Below, in pieces: positions 8,517-17,957 of a stretch of DNA of 64,000 nucleotides (positions within the stretch are counted from its first letter, which is position 1; each line of letters begins with the position of its first letter). The notes under the pieces were generated by a model. The model searched no databases and had not been told where the DNA came from. It saw nothing but the letters and a program-made list of their open reading frames with translations. The stretch comes from Acerihabitans sp035013185 (GTDB lineage: Bacteria > Pseudomonadota > Gammaproteobacteria > Enterobacterales > Enterobacteriaceae), in the NCBI RefSeq assembly GCF_035013185.1, contig NZ_JAYGJO010000011.1, forward strand, positions 62,001 through 126,000, given 5' to 3'. The position numbers were made by a program, and so were the translations under genes.

Positions 8517-9197
8517 CTACCGTACAGCTTTACTGCCATCATAAATATAAAAAGAGGCCTCTGTCGGTTGTATTCCTTTTTGCTCCCCAGTGGCAAGTTT
8601 TATGTTTAATGCTGCAGTGCTATTCAGTAGCATATGATTGTCTTCGCTGTAGGTCAGTTTATCTATTTTATCGTCCGAGAGATTGGTACAGATTTTATAG
8701 ATATGTTTAATCATTCCTCTATAGGTTGCAGACCATTCGTGCTCATCATTAATAACATTTTCTGAAACATCATTTTTTATAACTGTCCCGACTGTAGGCG
8801 CATGCAATAAAAATTCGGTGTTATCCATCACCAACCGGTTTTGCGCACCACAATACATCAACGTTGCGGAAGATTGCACAAACGATACATTGATGGTGGT
8901 AACCGGTATGGGTGAACTTTTAACCAACTGGTAGCCAATATTACCACTGTCAACATCACCACCCGTACTGCTTATATAGAGATAAATATGCTTGGCTGAT
9001 GTGTATTTCTGATTTATTTCATCAATAACCGAGGCTAATGCCATGACTTTTTCTTGATTCACAACACCGGTATAAAACACTTTTATCGCATTCACTGTTT
9101 GAGGCGCTACCGCATTGTTCACCACCCTGATAATAGTGGCTTCAGCATGAACACTCAGCAGTATCAGCGTGGCAAACACATATTTTAATACGCTCAT
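8517..9197 (-). CDS. Exported ClpP-fold protein
   Basis: 226 residues from the chosen start, which gives a clean signal peptide (about residues 1-20, ending in HAEA); an in-frame ATG ten codons upstream would spoil it. The body has the ClpP/crotonase layout: IYLYISSTGGDVDSGNIGY (oxyanion loop), then SFVQSSATLMYCGA (candidate nucleophile Ser109 or Ser110), then EFLLHAP (His132), in the same order as ClpP. Being exported, it cannot work with cytosolic Clp ATPases. Proteolytic activity is inference; the spacing between Ser and His is about three residues shorter than in E. coli ClpP. Confidence 0.65.
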   Translation of the reverse strand: MSVLKYVFATLILLSVHAEATIIRVVNNAVAPQTVNAIKVFYTGVVNQEKVMALASVIDEINQKYTSAKHIYLYISSTGGDVDSGNIGYQLVKSSPIPVTTINVSFVQSSATLMYCGAQNRLVMDNTEFLLHAPTVGTVIKNDVSENVINDEHEWSATYRGMIKHIYKICTNLSDDKIDKLTYSEDNHMLLNSTAALNIKLATGEQKGIQPTEASFYIYDGSKAVR

Positions 9198-9300
9198 TGT
9201 CTTTTTCTCAGAAAATACGCACCACATTTATCTACCATAAAACAAAGGCTTAATCTATAGTTAATCATTCGTTAATATCGTTTTTTGCCAGGGGAAAAAA

Positions 9301-11082
9301 ATGAAATGTCATCTCGCGTTACTGCCACTCGTTATGGGCATCGGGTTAATGACCCCCTGGTTTTATGCCCGCGCCGCCTCACTGCCCGCCGTAGAAGCAC
9401 AAAATGGCATGGTCGTTAGCTCCCAGCACTTGTCTTCCCAAGTGGGTATTGAGATGCTTAAAATGGGCGGCAACGCAATAGACGCCGCCGTGGCAGTGGG
9501 ATATGCCGAAGCCGTGGTGGATCCATGTTGTGGCAACATCGGCGGTGGCGGTTTTATGACCGTTCATCTGGCCAACGGTAAAAACACCTTCATCAATTTC
9601 CGTGAAACAGCACCCGCAGCCGCCAGTAGGGATATGTATCTTGATGCGCAGGGCGAGGTTAAACCCGGTGCCAGCCTGTTTGGTTACCTTGCCGCCGGCG
9701 TGCCGGGCACGGTGCTGGGATTAGATACGGTGCACCAAGAATACGGCAAACTGACTCGAGCGCAGGTCATGGCCCCCGCCATCAAACTCGCCCGTGAGGG
9801 ATTCACGCTCACGCGTGGTGATACCGATATTCTGGATACGGCAACCGCGCGCTTCAAACAAGACCCTGACGCCGCCAAAATCTTCCTGCGTGCCGATGGT
9901 TCGGCGCTGCAACCAGGTGACCGACTGGTACAAAAGGACTTGGCCGCAACATTACAGGCCATTTCCGACCATGGCCCACAGGCATTTTACCACGGCAGCC
10001 TTCCCCAAACAGTAGAACGGGCTGCACGCGAAAATGGCGGACTTCTGACAGCAAAAGACTTTGCTGACTATCGCATTACCCAAACCAAGCCGGTGTCATG
10101 CTCCTACCGTGGTTATGAGGTTATCTCTTCACCCCCGCCCAGTTCTGGCGGCACAACGCTGTGTGAGTCACTGAACATCCTTGAGGGTTATGATCTGTCG
10201 CAGATGGGGTTCAACTCTGCCGCGTCGGTGCATTATATTACCGAGGCCCTGAGGCATGCCTTTCTGGACCGCAATACCTGGCTGGGGGATCCTGATTTTG
10301 TTAAAAACCCGCTGGATAAACTGCTCAGCAAAGACTATGCAGCGGACATCAGGAAAACCATTCCCGTGACCCAGGCCGGCCACTCACAAGCTGTATTGCC
10401 CGGCGTTTTCCCGCATGAAAAACCGGAAACCACCCATTATTCAGTGATGGATAAACAGGGAAATGCCGTATCAACCACCTTCACCATCAATGGCCGTTTC
10501 GGCGCGGTGGTCATTGCACCGGGGACCGGTTTTTTCCTCAACGATGAGATGGATGACTTCACCTCGAAAATCGGCGCAAAGAATATGTATGGTTTGGTTC
10601 AAGGCGCTAACAATGCCATCGCCCCCGGAAAACGCCCGTTGTCGTCGATGTCACCGACCTTGGTGACCAAAGATGGCAAGATATTTATGGTGTTAGGCTC
10701 TCCCGGCGGACCTCGGATTATCAGTATCACGCTGGAAACCATTTTGAACGTCATTGACTATGGCATGACGCCACAAGAAGCCGTTGATGCCCCACGAATC
10801 CATCATCAATGGCTGCCTGATGTGGTGTATTACGAAACACGCGGTTTATCGGCAGATACGTTATCGTTGTTGTTGCAGCGTGGCTACAACACCGTGGAGC
10901 AAACCCCATGGGGAGCGGCTGAGCTGATCATCAAGGGATCGCCGCAAGCCGTCGCCGCCTATGATAAATTACAACATAAAAGTTCAGGCAATGACGCGTC
11001 GATGTCGGGGAAAGTCAGGGCCGGTTACTTCTATGGTGCCAGTGATGTTCGTCGCCCATCCGGCGCCGCCATCGGCTATTAA
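9301..11082 (+). CDS. ggt: Gamma-glutamyltransferase
   Basis: 593 residues with an N-terminal signal peptide (MTPWFYARAASLP region). The precursor splits itself before Thr377 in ETTHYSV, and this Thr becomes the N-terminal nucleophile of the small subunit. The gamma-glutamyl binding segments GGNAIDAAVAVG, GNIGGGGFM and SSMSPTLV, and the glycine-rich GSPGGPRII, are all in place. The periplasmic enzyme hydrolyses glutathione and transfers gamma-glutamyl groups. The gene stands alone, divergent from the ClpP-fold gene with 103 bases between them. Confidence 0.93.
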   Translation: MKCHLALLPLVMGIGLMTPWFYARAASLPAVEAQNGMVVSSQHLSSQVGIEMLKMGGNAIDAAVAVGYAEAVVDPCCGNIGGGGFMTVHLANGKNTFINFRETAPAAASRDMYLDAQGEVKPGASLFGYLAAGVPGTVLGLDTVHQEYGKLTRAQVMAPAIKLAREGFTLTRGDTDILDTATARFKQDPDAAKIFLRADGSALQPGDRLVQKDLAATLQAISDHGPQAFYHGSLPQTVERAARENGGLLTAKDFADYRITQTKPVSCSYRGYEVISSPPPSSGGTTLCESLNILEGYDLSQMGFNSAASVHYITEALRHAFLDRNTWLGDPDFVKNPLDKLLSKDYAADIRKTIPVTQAGHSQAVLPGVFPHEKPETTHYSVMDKQGNAVSTTFTINGRFGAVVIAPGTGFFLNDEMDDFTSKIGAKNMYGLVQGANNAIAPGKRPLSSMSPTLVTKDGKIFMVLGSPGGPRIISITLETILNVIDYGMTPQEAVDAPRIHHQWLPDVVYYETRGLSADTLSLLLQRGYNTVEQTPWGAAELIIKGSPQAVAAYDKLQHKSSGNDASMSGKVRAGYFYGASDVRRPSGAAIGY

Positions 11083-11146
11083 ACTGAACATGCCTAGCCA
11101 GACGAGGCGAGTGGCGTGATAGACCTGCCAGTACTGATGCTGGCAC

Positions 11147-11776
11147 TCAGGTCAACTGTGCTGACGTTACCACGTGAACGCCGGGTCTGGCGCTTAGCGC
11201 TGATTCCAGCAGCACTTTAGCGATATTGCGGGCCGGATTGATACGCAGACGCCTGGGCAACACCGGACCCAGCACACGAAAGAGTTGTACCAGCATCCAT
11301 TCACTTTGACGCACCTGCATGCGCCGTCCCGCGATCACCCCTGGCCGGACATAAGTAAGAGAAAAAAAACCAAGGGCGGCGAGGTCATGCTCCAGCTCGC
11401 CTTTTACGCGATTATAAAAAAATCGCGACCCCATATTTGCGCCAATCGCTGAATTTAGCGCATAAGTGGTTGCGCCATGCTGCTGCGCCAAACGGGCGAT
11501 CGCGAGCGGATATTCATAGTCCACGCGTTTGAACGCCTCCGGCGATTGTGCCTGTTTCATGGTGGTACCGAGCGTACAAATCACCGCATCGGTTCGCCAC
11601 CATGGCGCGCCAACCGGAAGATGGTCAAAATCGATAACCGGTGCCAGCAGTTTCGGGTGCGTCGGTAAACGGCTGCGTGAAGGGGCCACAACGGACTCAA
11701 CACGTTGATCGTCAAGTGCCATTTGTAAAACATATTGGCCTACCAGTCCCGAGGCCCCGACTAAAAGTATCTTCAC
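11147..11776 (-). CDS. NAD(P)-binding atypical short-chain oxidoreductase
   Basis: 209 residues starting with the Rossmann motif LLVGASGLVG (residues 4-13). FKRVDYEYPLAIARLAQQHG and FFYNRVKGELEHDL resemble the TIP30/HTATIP2-like and YwnB-like group of atypical SDRs, with Tyr-x3-Lys as YNRVK. The role is unknown. It runs convergent to ggt and is probably monocistronic. Confidence 0.7.
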   Translation of the reverse strand: MKILLVGASGLVGQYVLQMALDDQRVESVVAPSRSRLPTHPKLLAPVIDFDHLPVGAPWWRTDAVICTLGTTMKQAQSPEAFKRVDYEYPLAIARLAQQHGATTYALNSAIGANMGSRFFYNRVKGELEHDLAALGFFSLTYVRPGVIAGRRMQVRQSEWMLVQLFRVLGPVLPRRLRINPARNIAKVLLESALSARPGVHVVTSAQLT

Positions 11777-12041
11777 TCGCGTTCCTTATGTCTGTGGCCA
11801 TTTATTAGCCAGTCATGGTACGGCCATCGCGACTGGCGTATCAGCTTGTGTTAATTCAATAATAATCCTGTTTACCGACAGTTGCTCAAACAAGATAACC
11901 CCCATCGCTACGCGCGACGTTGTTTTAGGGAATGGCGACGCCGACGCGTGTGCTGTTGCCTTACCGATCGGTAGGGTGGCCTATTTTATTTTTGGTGCTT
12001 ATTGCCCGTCGCCGGCGGATCGACGGCGACGGGTTGGCGGG

Positions 12042-13322
12042 TTATGCCACGGCCCGCGCCGTTTCCAACATCGCGTGCAACAATACGTTGGCACCGGCGG
12101 TGACATGTTCAGGGGAGGCGTATTCGATTTCGTTGTGGCTGATACCATCCTTGCAAGGAATAAAGATCATGCCGGTGGGGGCCAGTTCGCTCATATAAAC
12201 CGCATCATGGCCGGCACCGGAGACAATATCCATTCGTGAGTAGCCCAACAGATCGGCAGCCCGCGCCACGGCGGCTTTGTTATCGGGATGAAATGGCGCG
12301 GCCTGGTATTTGGACACCTGAGTAATGGCAATATCCAGTCCAGTGGTGGCCATCAGTTGCGTAACATATTGCGTTAGGGCGGCATCCATCTCATCCACCA
12401 AGGCGTCGGTGAGATTACGAAAATCAATGGAAAATTTCACCGTTCCCGGCACCACGTTGCGGCTATTCGGATACACCTGCACCATGCCGACCGTGCCCCG
12501 TCCGTGTTCAAATCGATTGGCGATCGCCACCACTTCCTGCATGATGTGACTGGCAACCTGCATGGCATCCTTGCGCAGATTCATCGGGGTCGGGCCGGCA
12601 TGAGACTCCTGACCGGTGACCACACAGTCATACCAGCGGATACCCAACACCGCCTGCACCACACCAATCGTGATATCTTTTTCTTCCAGGATCGGCCCTT
12701 GTTCAATGTGCGCTTCAAAATAGGCACCAATAGGGTGATCCCCCGGTTCCTGCGATCCGACATAACCGATTTTTTTCAGCTCATCGCCCACCGTCTTGCC
12801 GTCCACATCTGTCGCGGCATAGGCGTATTCCAGCGGGAAAATGCCGGCAAACACCCCAGACCCCATCATCACCGGGACAAAACGCGATCCCTCTTCGTTG
12901 GTCCAGAACACCACTTCTATCGGCGCATCGGTTTCAATGTGGTGATCATTTAAGGTGCGAACCACTTCCAGCGCTGAGAGCACGCCAAAATTGCCGTCGA
13001 ATTTACCGCCGGTGGGCTGAGTGTCGATATGGCTGCCGGCGACGATAGGCGCGAGGGCGTTGTTGCGCCCGGGTCGGCGCATAAACACATTGCCGATTTT
13101 GTCGATGGAAATAGCCAGCCCAGCGTCCTTGCCCCAGCCGATCACCAGATCGCGGCCTTGCCGATCGAGATCCGTCAGGGTCAATCGACAACAGCCGCCT
13201 TTGGGCGTGGCGCCAATCTTGGCCAGTTCCATCAGTGAATCCCACAGCCGTTGGCCATTAATACGTAGCAGACCGAGATTGGTGTTGTCGGTCGATGATA
13301 CTGAGACTACTTCACTTGTCAT
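12042..13322 (-). CDS. Beta-ureidopropionase / N-carbamoyl amino acid amidohydrolase (M20)
   Basis: 426 residues from an ATG with GAGGA in good position; longer in-frame starts exist. M20 family metal ligands appear as GSHIDTQP (His, Asp) and TNEEGSRF (Glu), followed by HIEQGPILE and a C-terminal GAGHDA segment. The enzyme hydrolyses N-carbamoyl-beta-alanine to beta-alanine, CO2 and ammonia, the third step of reductive pyrimidine breakdown. It is the last gene after preT, preA and dihydropyrimidinase in one minus-strand unit, which supports beta-ureidopropionase over an L-carbamoylase. Confidence 0.88.
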   Translation of the reverse strand: MTSEVVSVSSTDNTNLGLLRINGQRLWDSLMELAKIGATPKGGCCRLTLTDLDRQGRDLVIGWGKDAGLAISIDKIGNVFMRRPGRNNALAPIVAGSHIDTQPTGGKFDGNFGVLSALEVVRTLNDHHIETDAPIEVVFWTNEEGSRFVPVMMGSGVFAGIFPLEYAYAATDVDGKTVGDELKKIGYVGSQEPGDHPIGAYFEAHIEQGPILEEKDITIGVVQAVLGIRWYDCVVTGQESHAGPTPMNLRKDAMQVASHIMQEVVAIANRFEHGRGTVGMVQVYPNSRNVVPGTVKFSIDFRNLTDALVDEMDAALTQYVTQLMATTGLDIAITQVSKYQAAPFHPDNKAAVARAADLLGYSRMDIVSGAGHDAVYMSELAPTGMIFIPCKDGISHNEIEYASPEHVTAGANVLLHAMLETARAVA

Positions 13323-13424
13323 TGCCGTTATCCTCATAAGGTCGGTGAAGATGGCCCGCAACTACCCGCTCAAGGCCATCGCCGTTAGGCCCCCGCCACC
13401 CTGGCGGCTGGGGCCGGCAGAAAT

Positions 13425-14876
13425 TTACCGCACCACCGCTGTCGGCGCATGTAAACTGGCTCGTAGCGCCAGTGCATCAAAATTAGCCCCGAATGCCGGA
13501 CGCTTGATATAGCGGCCATGCCCGGCCACGGCGCGCAATTGCCCATCTGCCCAGACGATGCGCCCCTGGCTCAGGGTATAGGTAGGGATGCCGGTTACCG
13601 TTCGTCCTTCGAACACATTGAAGTCATTTTTCGAATGATGGGTTTTGGCGGACAGGGTCTTGCTGCCGTTGGGATCCCAGACCACCACATCGGCGTCGGC
13701 ACCGACCTCAATGCGCCCTTTGCGGGGATACAGATTGAACAGTTTGGCGGTATTAGCCGAGGTGATGGCGACGAATTCGCTGGGCGTCAGGCGTCCGGTA
13801 TTCACCCCGGCATCCCAAATCACCATCAAACGTTCTTCCACACCACCGCACCCATTAGGGATTTTGGCAAAGTTGTCGCGCCCGGCGGCTTTTTGCGCTT
13901 CACAAAAAGTACAGTGGTCAGTGGCGGTGGTATGCAGTTGGCCGGATTGCAGCCCACGCCATAGTGCCTCCTGGTGGCCTTTGGGTCTAAATGGCGGGCT
14001 CATCACATGGGCAGCGGCAACGGTATAATCGGGATGGCGATAGACACTGTCATCAATCACCAGATGACCAGCCAGGACTTCGCCGTACACCCGTTGACCA
14101 CGCGCGCGGGCCGTGGCGATGGCCGCCGCCGACTCTTCACAGGACACATGTACCACATAGATGGGTACGTTGATCACATTGGCAATGGCAATCGCCCGCT
14201 GGGCAGCCTCCCCCTCCACGGCGGTAGGCCTCGATAAAGGATGCGCTTCCGGACCGGTGATCCCTTTAGCCGCCATTTCCTGCTGTAACAGGTAGACCAT
14301 TTCGCCGTTTTCTGCATGAACCGTTGGCATGGCCCCCAGTTCGAGCGAGCGCTTGAAACTGTTTACCAGGGTCTCGTCGTCGCACATGATGGCATTTTTA
14401 TACGCCATGAAATGTTTAAAACTGTTGACGCCTTCTTCACGCACCAACGTCCCCATATCCTGATGTACGCTGTCGCTCCACCAGGTAATGGCCACATGGA
14501 AGCTGTAATCGCAAGCGGCCTGCTCAGCCCATCCGCGCCATTGTTGATAAGCCTCCATCAATGACTGCTGCGGATTGGGAATGACAAAATCAATAATGGT
14601 GGTGGTTCCTCCGGCCAGTGCCGCCGAGGTGCCGCTGTAGAAATCATCCACGGTGACGGTACCCATAAACGGGAAATTCATATGGGTATGCGGGTCGATG
14701 CCGCCGGGCATCACATAAAGTCCGTGCGCGTCAATGACCTCAGTGCCCGCCGGGGCTTGTGCCGCCGCCCCCTCACCAATGGCCAGAACAACACCGTCGC
14801 CGCACAGCACATCGGCCCGGAACTCGCGGTCGGCGTTGACTACGGTACCGCCTTTAATCAGAATATGGTTACTCAT
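13425..14876 (-). CDS. Dihydropyrimidinase (D-hydantoinase family)
   Basis: 483-residue cyclic amidohydrolase. Zinc ligands His63 and His65 lie in DPHTHMNFPF, the carboxylated lysine is Lys160 in FMAYKNA, and further ligands lie in VHVSCEES and ATDHCTF. It opens dihydrouracil to N-carbamoyl-beta-alanine. It lies 60 bases after preA and 103 bases before the ureidopropionase gene. Membership of the pre operon makes dihydropyrimidine the likely substrate. Confidence 0.92.
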   Translation of the reverse strand: MSNHILIKGGTVVNADREFRADVLCGDGVVLAIGEGAAAQAPAGTEVIDAHGLYVMPGGIDPHTHMNFPFMGTVTVDDFYSGTSAALAGGTTTIIDFVIPNPQQSLMEAYQQWRGWAEQAACDYSFHVAITWWSDSVHQDMGTLVREEGVNSFKHFMAYKNAIMCDDETLVNSFKRSLELGAMPTVHAENGEMVYLLQQEMAAKGITGPEAHPLSRPTAVEGEAAQRAIAIANVINVPIYVVHVSCEESAAAIATARARGQRVYGEVLAGHLVIDDSVYRHPDYTVAAAHVMSPPFRPKGHQEALWRGLQSGQLHTTATDHCTFCEAQKAAGRDNFAKIPNGCGGVEERLMVIWDAGVNTGRLTPSEFVAITSANTAKLFNLYPRKGRIEVGADADVVVWDPNGSKTLSAKTHHSKNDFNVFEGRTVTGIPTYTLSQGRIVWADGQLRAVAGHGRYIKRPAFGANFDALALRASLHAPTAVVR

Positions 14877-14936
14877 GCCTGTTAGCCCCTCAATCGTGAT
14901 GTCGCCCGGCCTGCGGGCAACGGAATCCTGTTGTGC

Positions 14937-16256
14937 TCACACTGCATCGCCGACGGCCTGCACTGCCAGCGGGTTGTTGGGATGGGTGGTCCAATTGGCG
15001 TACTGGTCGCTGACCACCTTACCGGTACGTTTATCCATCTCGCCGGGCAACACACTGCGCAGACTGATGCAATCCGCCACCGGACAAATGGAAACGCAAA
15101 GATTACAACCGACGCAGTCTTCGTCCTTGACCTCAAAGTGACGCTGCCCGTCTTTCATGGCCGTGATCGCCTGGTGCGACGTGTCCTCACAGGCCAGATG
15201 GCAACGCCCACATTTAATACAAAGGTCCTGATCAATGACCGCCTTATCCACATGGTTGAGATTCAGGAATCGCCAATCGGTGACCGTGCCCACTGCCTGG
15301 CCACGGAAGTCATCCAGTGTCTGATAGCCGTGATCGTCCATAAAGTTGGCCAGACCACTGATCATGTCGCCAACAATCTGGAAACCGTGCACCATCACCG
15401 CGGTACAGACTTGCACCGTGCCGCAGCCCAGAGCGATGAACTCGGCCGCATCGCGCCAGGTGGAGATACCACCAATACCGGATATGGGGAAACCCGCCGT
15501 GAGCGGATCGCGGGCGATTTCCGCCACCATATTGAGGGCGATGGGCTTGACCGCTGGACCGCAGTAGCCGCCATGTGAGCCCTTGCCGCCGGTGCTGGGA
15601 TGAATGGTCATCCTGTCCAGATCGACCCCCATCACCGAGTTAATGGTATTAATCAGCGATACCGCATCGCCGCCGCCGCTTTTTGCCGCCCTGGCGGGAT
15701 AACGTATATCGTTGATATTTGGCGTAAGTTTGACGATAACCGGTAGCCGGCAGTACTGTTTGCACCAACGGGTGACCATTTCGATGTATTCCGGCACCTG
15801 CCCGACGGCAGCGCCCATCCCGCGTTCGCTCATGCCATGCGGACAGCCAAAATTCAGCTCGATACCGTCTGCGCCGGTTTGCTCGACCAGGGGTAGTATG
15901 AATTTCCAGGCATCTTCTTCACAGGGCACCATGATGGAGACCACCACCGCCCGATCGGGCCAGTTGCGTTTAACCCGGGCGATCTCTTCAAGGTTGATAT
16001 CCAGGCTACGGTCGGTAATAAGCTCAATATTATTCAAGCCCAGTACCCGACGGTCGGCCCCCAACAAGGTGCTGTAGCGCGGTCCGCTGACGTTGACGAC
16101 ATGGGGATCGATGCCAAGGGTTTTCCAAACCACCCCACCCCAGCCGGCCTCGAAGGCCCGTACCACGTTGTATTCTTTGTCGGTGGGTGGCGCCGAGGCC
16201 AGCCAGAAGGGGTTTGGGCTGTTGATGCCTAAAAAATGGGTGCTGAGATCAGCCAT
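14937..16256 (-). CDS. preA: NAD-dependent dihydropyrimidine dehydrogenase subunit PreA
   Basis: 439 residues from the ATG that overlaps the preT stop by 8 bases; the family starts at MADLSTHFLG. An N-terminal FMN barrel (dihydroorotate dehydrogenase type; NFGCPHGMSERGMG carries the active-site Cys) is followed by two [4Fe-4S] clusters: CIKCGRCHLAC and CVGCNLCVSICP. With PreT it reduces uracil or thymine to the dihydro form with NADH. Active-site and cluster cysteines are intact. Confidence 0.94.
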   Translation of the reverse strand: MADLSTHFLGINSPNPFWLASAPPTDKEYNVVRAFEAGWGGVVWKTLGIDPHVVNVSGPRYSTLLGADRRVLGLNNIELITDRSLDINLEEIARVKRNWPDRAVVVSIMVPCEEDAWKFILPLVEQTGADGIELNFGCPHGMSERGMGAAVGQVPEYIEMVTRWCKQYCRLPVIVKLTPNINDIRYPARAAKSGGGDAVSLINTINSVMGVDLDRMTIHPSTGGKGSHGGYCGPAVKPIALNMVAEIARDPLTAGFPISGIGGISTWRDAAEFIALGCGTVQVCTAVMVHGFQIVGDMISGLANFMDDHGYQTLDDFRGQAVGTVTDWRFLNLNHVDKAVIDQDLCIKCGRCHLACEDTSHQAITAMKDGQRHFEVKDEDCVGCNLCVSICPVADCISLRSVLPGEMDKRTGKVVSDQYANWTTHPNNPLAVQAVGDAV

Positions 16257-17661
16257 GGAAAAACTCCTTATCACACAGATCAGAATCAGGATCGTTTGCC
16301 GAATCCTGCGCGCGTAGCGCGGTGTCGATGGCGCTGGCCGCCAATTTGCCGTCGCGTACCGCATCCACCGTCAGGTCAAGTCCGCCTACGCGGCAGTCGC
16401 CTCCGGCCCAGACGCCGGGCAACGAAGTACGGCATTGGTCATCAGTGGCGATGCGGCCATGTTCTAGCGCGATAGCGTTACCGGCAGCATCCGGCAAATA
16501 ACGCTGCCCTACCGCTTTGAGCACCATATCCGCCGGCAGAGTCAGGGTTTCTCCGGCGTCCGCCGGTTCATTTTGTGGGTGGTTAAGGGCAAAGGTCACC
16601 GAGCTGACCTGACCTTGTTCGCTGTGGAAAGCCATCGGCGTGGCCCAAAAACGGATCTGTACATGGTTTTTACGCGCCAGTTCCTGCTCGTAGGCCGAGG
16701 CCTTCATCTGGTCCTCGCCGCGTCTATACACTATCGTCACCTCACGCGCCCCCAGCTTGCTGGCCTGTACTGCCGCGTCGATCGCCGTCATGCCGCCGCC
16801 AATCACCACCACATGGCGCCCGATAGCCACCTGGGAAAGATCCTGTGCCTGGCGCAACGCACCGATAAATTCCACTGCATCCATTATCCCGGCACTGGAT
16901 TCACCTTCGATGCCAAGCGCAACCACACCGGCCAAGCCGAGACCAAGGAATACCGCATCGTATTCGCTACGCAGTTGTTCCAAGGTGAAATCCACACCCA
17001 ACCGTTGGCCGGTACGAATCTCTATTCCACCCATGGACAGCAACCATTGGATTTCGCGCTGGGCAAAGTCGTCGGTGGTCTTATAGGCCGCCAAACCGTA
17101 TTCATTGAGACCGCCGGCTTTTGCCATGGCATCGAACACCACAATCTCATGGCCGGCCAGTGCCAACCGGTGCGCCACGGTGAGCCCCGCCGGACCGGCA
17201 CCCACTACCGCCACCCGTTTGCCGGTGGCTGATGAACGCACGAACAACGGTCGTCCGGGGTTTTCCAATACATGATCGGTGGCATAGCGCTGCAGCAGAC
17301 CGATTTTCACCGGCTGACCATCCTGATCGTTACGTACACAGGCCAACTCGCACAGGGTTTCGGTAGGGCAGACCCGTGCACACATGCCCCCGAGGGGATT
17401 GGCACTCAAAATCGCTTCGGCAGCACCTCGCAGGTTGCCTTGGGCGATGCGATGAATAAAACTCGGTACATTAATGTCCGCCGGGCAGGCTTGGGTACAG
17501 GGCGCATCGAAACAGTAGTAGCAGCGGTCCGCCTCAATGATCGCCTCGGCAGCGGCCAGCGGTTTTTCTATATCGCTGAAGTTTTCCGTATAGCGCAACG
17601 GCGCCAATCTGCCGGGCAGAATGCCGGGAGTGTTAATGCCAATGGGCGCGTGGGTTTTCAT
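16249..17661 (-). CDS. preT: NAD-dependent dihydropyrimidine dehydrogenase subunit PreT
   Basis: 470 residues. N-terminal iron-sulfur binding cysteines (CYYCFDAPCTQACP and CARVCPTETLCELAC) precede an FAD motif (VVGAGPAGLTVAHRL) and an NAD motif (VVIGGGMTAIDAA). It passes electrons from NADH to PreA. It is the first gene of the preT-preA-dihydropyrimidinase-ureidopropionase unit, and AGGAGAA precedes the start. The overall architecture is like the glutamate synthase small subunit, but the pairing with preA settles the role. Confidence 0.93.
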   Translation of the reverse strand: MKTHAPIGINTPGILPGRLAPLRYTENFSDIEKPLAAAEAIIEADRCYYCFDAPCTQACPADINVPSFIHRIAQGNLRGAAEAILSANPLGGMCARVCPTETLCELACVRNDQDGQPVKIGLLQRYATDHVLENPGRPLFVRSSATGKRVAVVGAGPAGLTVAHRLALAGHEIVVFDAMAKAGGLNEYGLAAYKTTDDFAQREIQWLLSMGGIEIRTGQRLGVDFTLEQLRSEYDAVFLGLGLAGVVALGIEGESSAGIMDAVEFIGALRQAQDLSQVAIGRHVVVIGGGMTAIDAAVQASKLGAREVTIVYRRGEDQMKASAYEQELARKNHVQIRFWATPMAFHSEQGQVSSVTFALNHPQNEPADAGETLTLPADMVLKAVGQRYLPDAAGNAIALEHGRIATDDQCRTSLPGVWAGGDCRVGGLDLTVDAVRDGKLAASAIDTALRAQDSANDPDSDLCDKEFFHG

Positions 17662-17692
17662 GCGTCGTTCTCCTGTAGCGTTTCATCAAATC

Positions 17693-17708
17693 CTGACCGT
17701 ATGGTTAG
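17693..17708. promoter_or_regulatory. RutR-like operator upstream of preT
   Basis: CTGACCGTATGGTTAG is an imperfect inverted repeat (TGACC-N4-GGTTA) resembling the E. coli RutR site TTGACCA-N2-TGGTCAA. A nearly identical copy (15 of 16 bases) occurs at 22726-22741 before the ABC transporter of the same locus. It lies 31 bases before the preT start. Confidence 0.6.
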
Positions 17709-17833
17709 CTTTCCTCTCTTCACCATGCGATTTGTGTGCCATCTCTGGGAAAAAATCACCGATTACCGCCACATCAGGCATTGATCCGTTTTTTGCTGTT
17801 TTTACGCTGGGAAGAATAACGATTTTAGTGATC

Positions 17834-17858
17834 ATATTGGTGCAGATTGCACCAATAT
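17834..17858. repeat. 25-bp perfect palindrome between preT and the RutR-like gene
   Basis: Arms of 11 bases (ATATTGGTGCA and its exact complement) flank 3 bases. There is no T run directly after it in either direction, so an operator is more likely than a terminator. It lies 172 bases upstream of preT and 99 bases after the regulator gene. Confidence 0.5.
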
Positions 17859-17957
17859 TGACGATTTTTGCTACATTTTGTCCGATGATGTACTGAGAAT
17901 AATGCAAGAATGGGTGCTGGCATCAGTCGCGCAGAAAAATACCGAAATCGTTGGCGA

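Noticed and set aside
12504..12953. Open frame of 149 codons on the plus strand
   Set aside because: It lies antisense inside the ureidopropionase gene, lacks a ribosome-binding site and has no recognisable domain; typical shadow frame in GC-rich DNA.
14931..15578. Open frame of 215 codons on the plus strand
   Set aside because: Entirely antisense to preA, whose iron-sulfur and FMN motifs are unmistakable.
16573..17232. Open frame of 219 codons on the plus strand
   Set aside because: Antisense to preT; no domain and no start signal.
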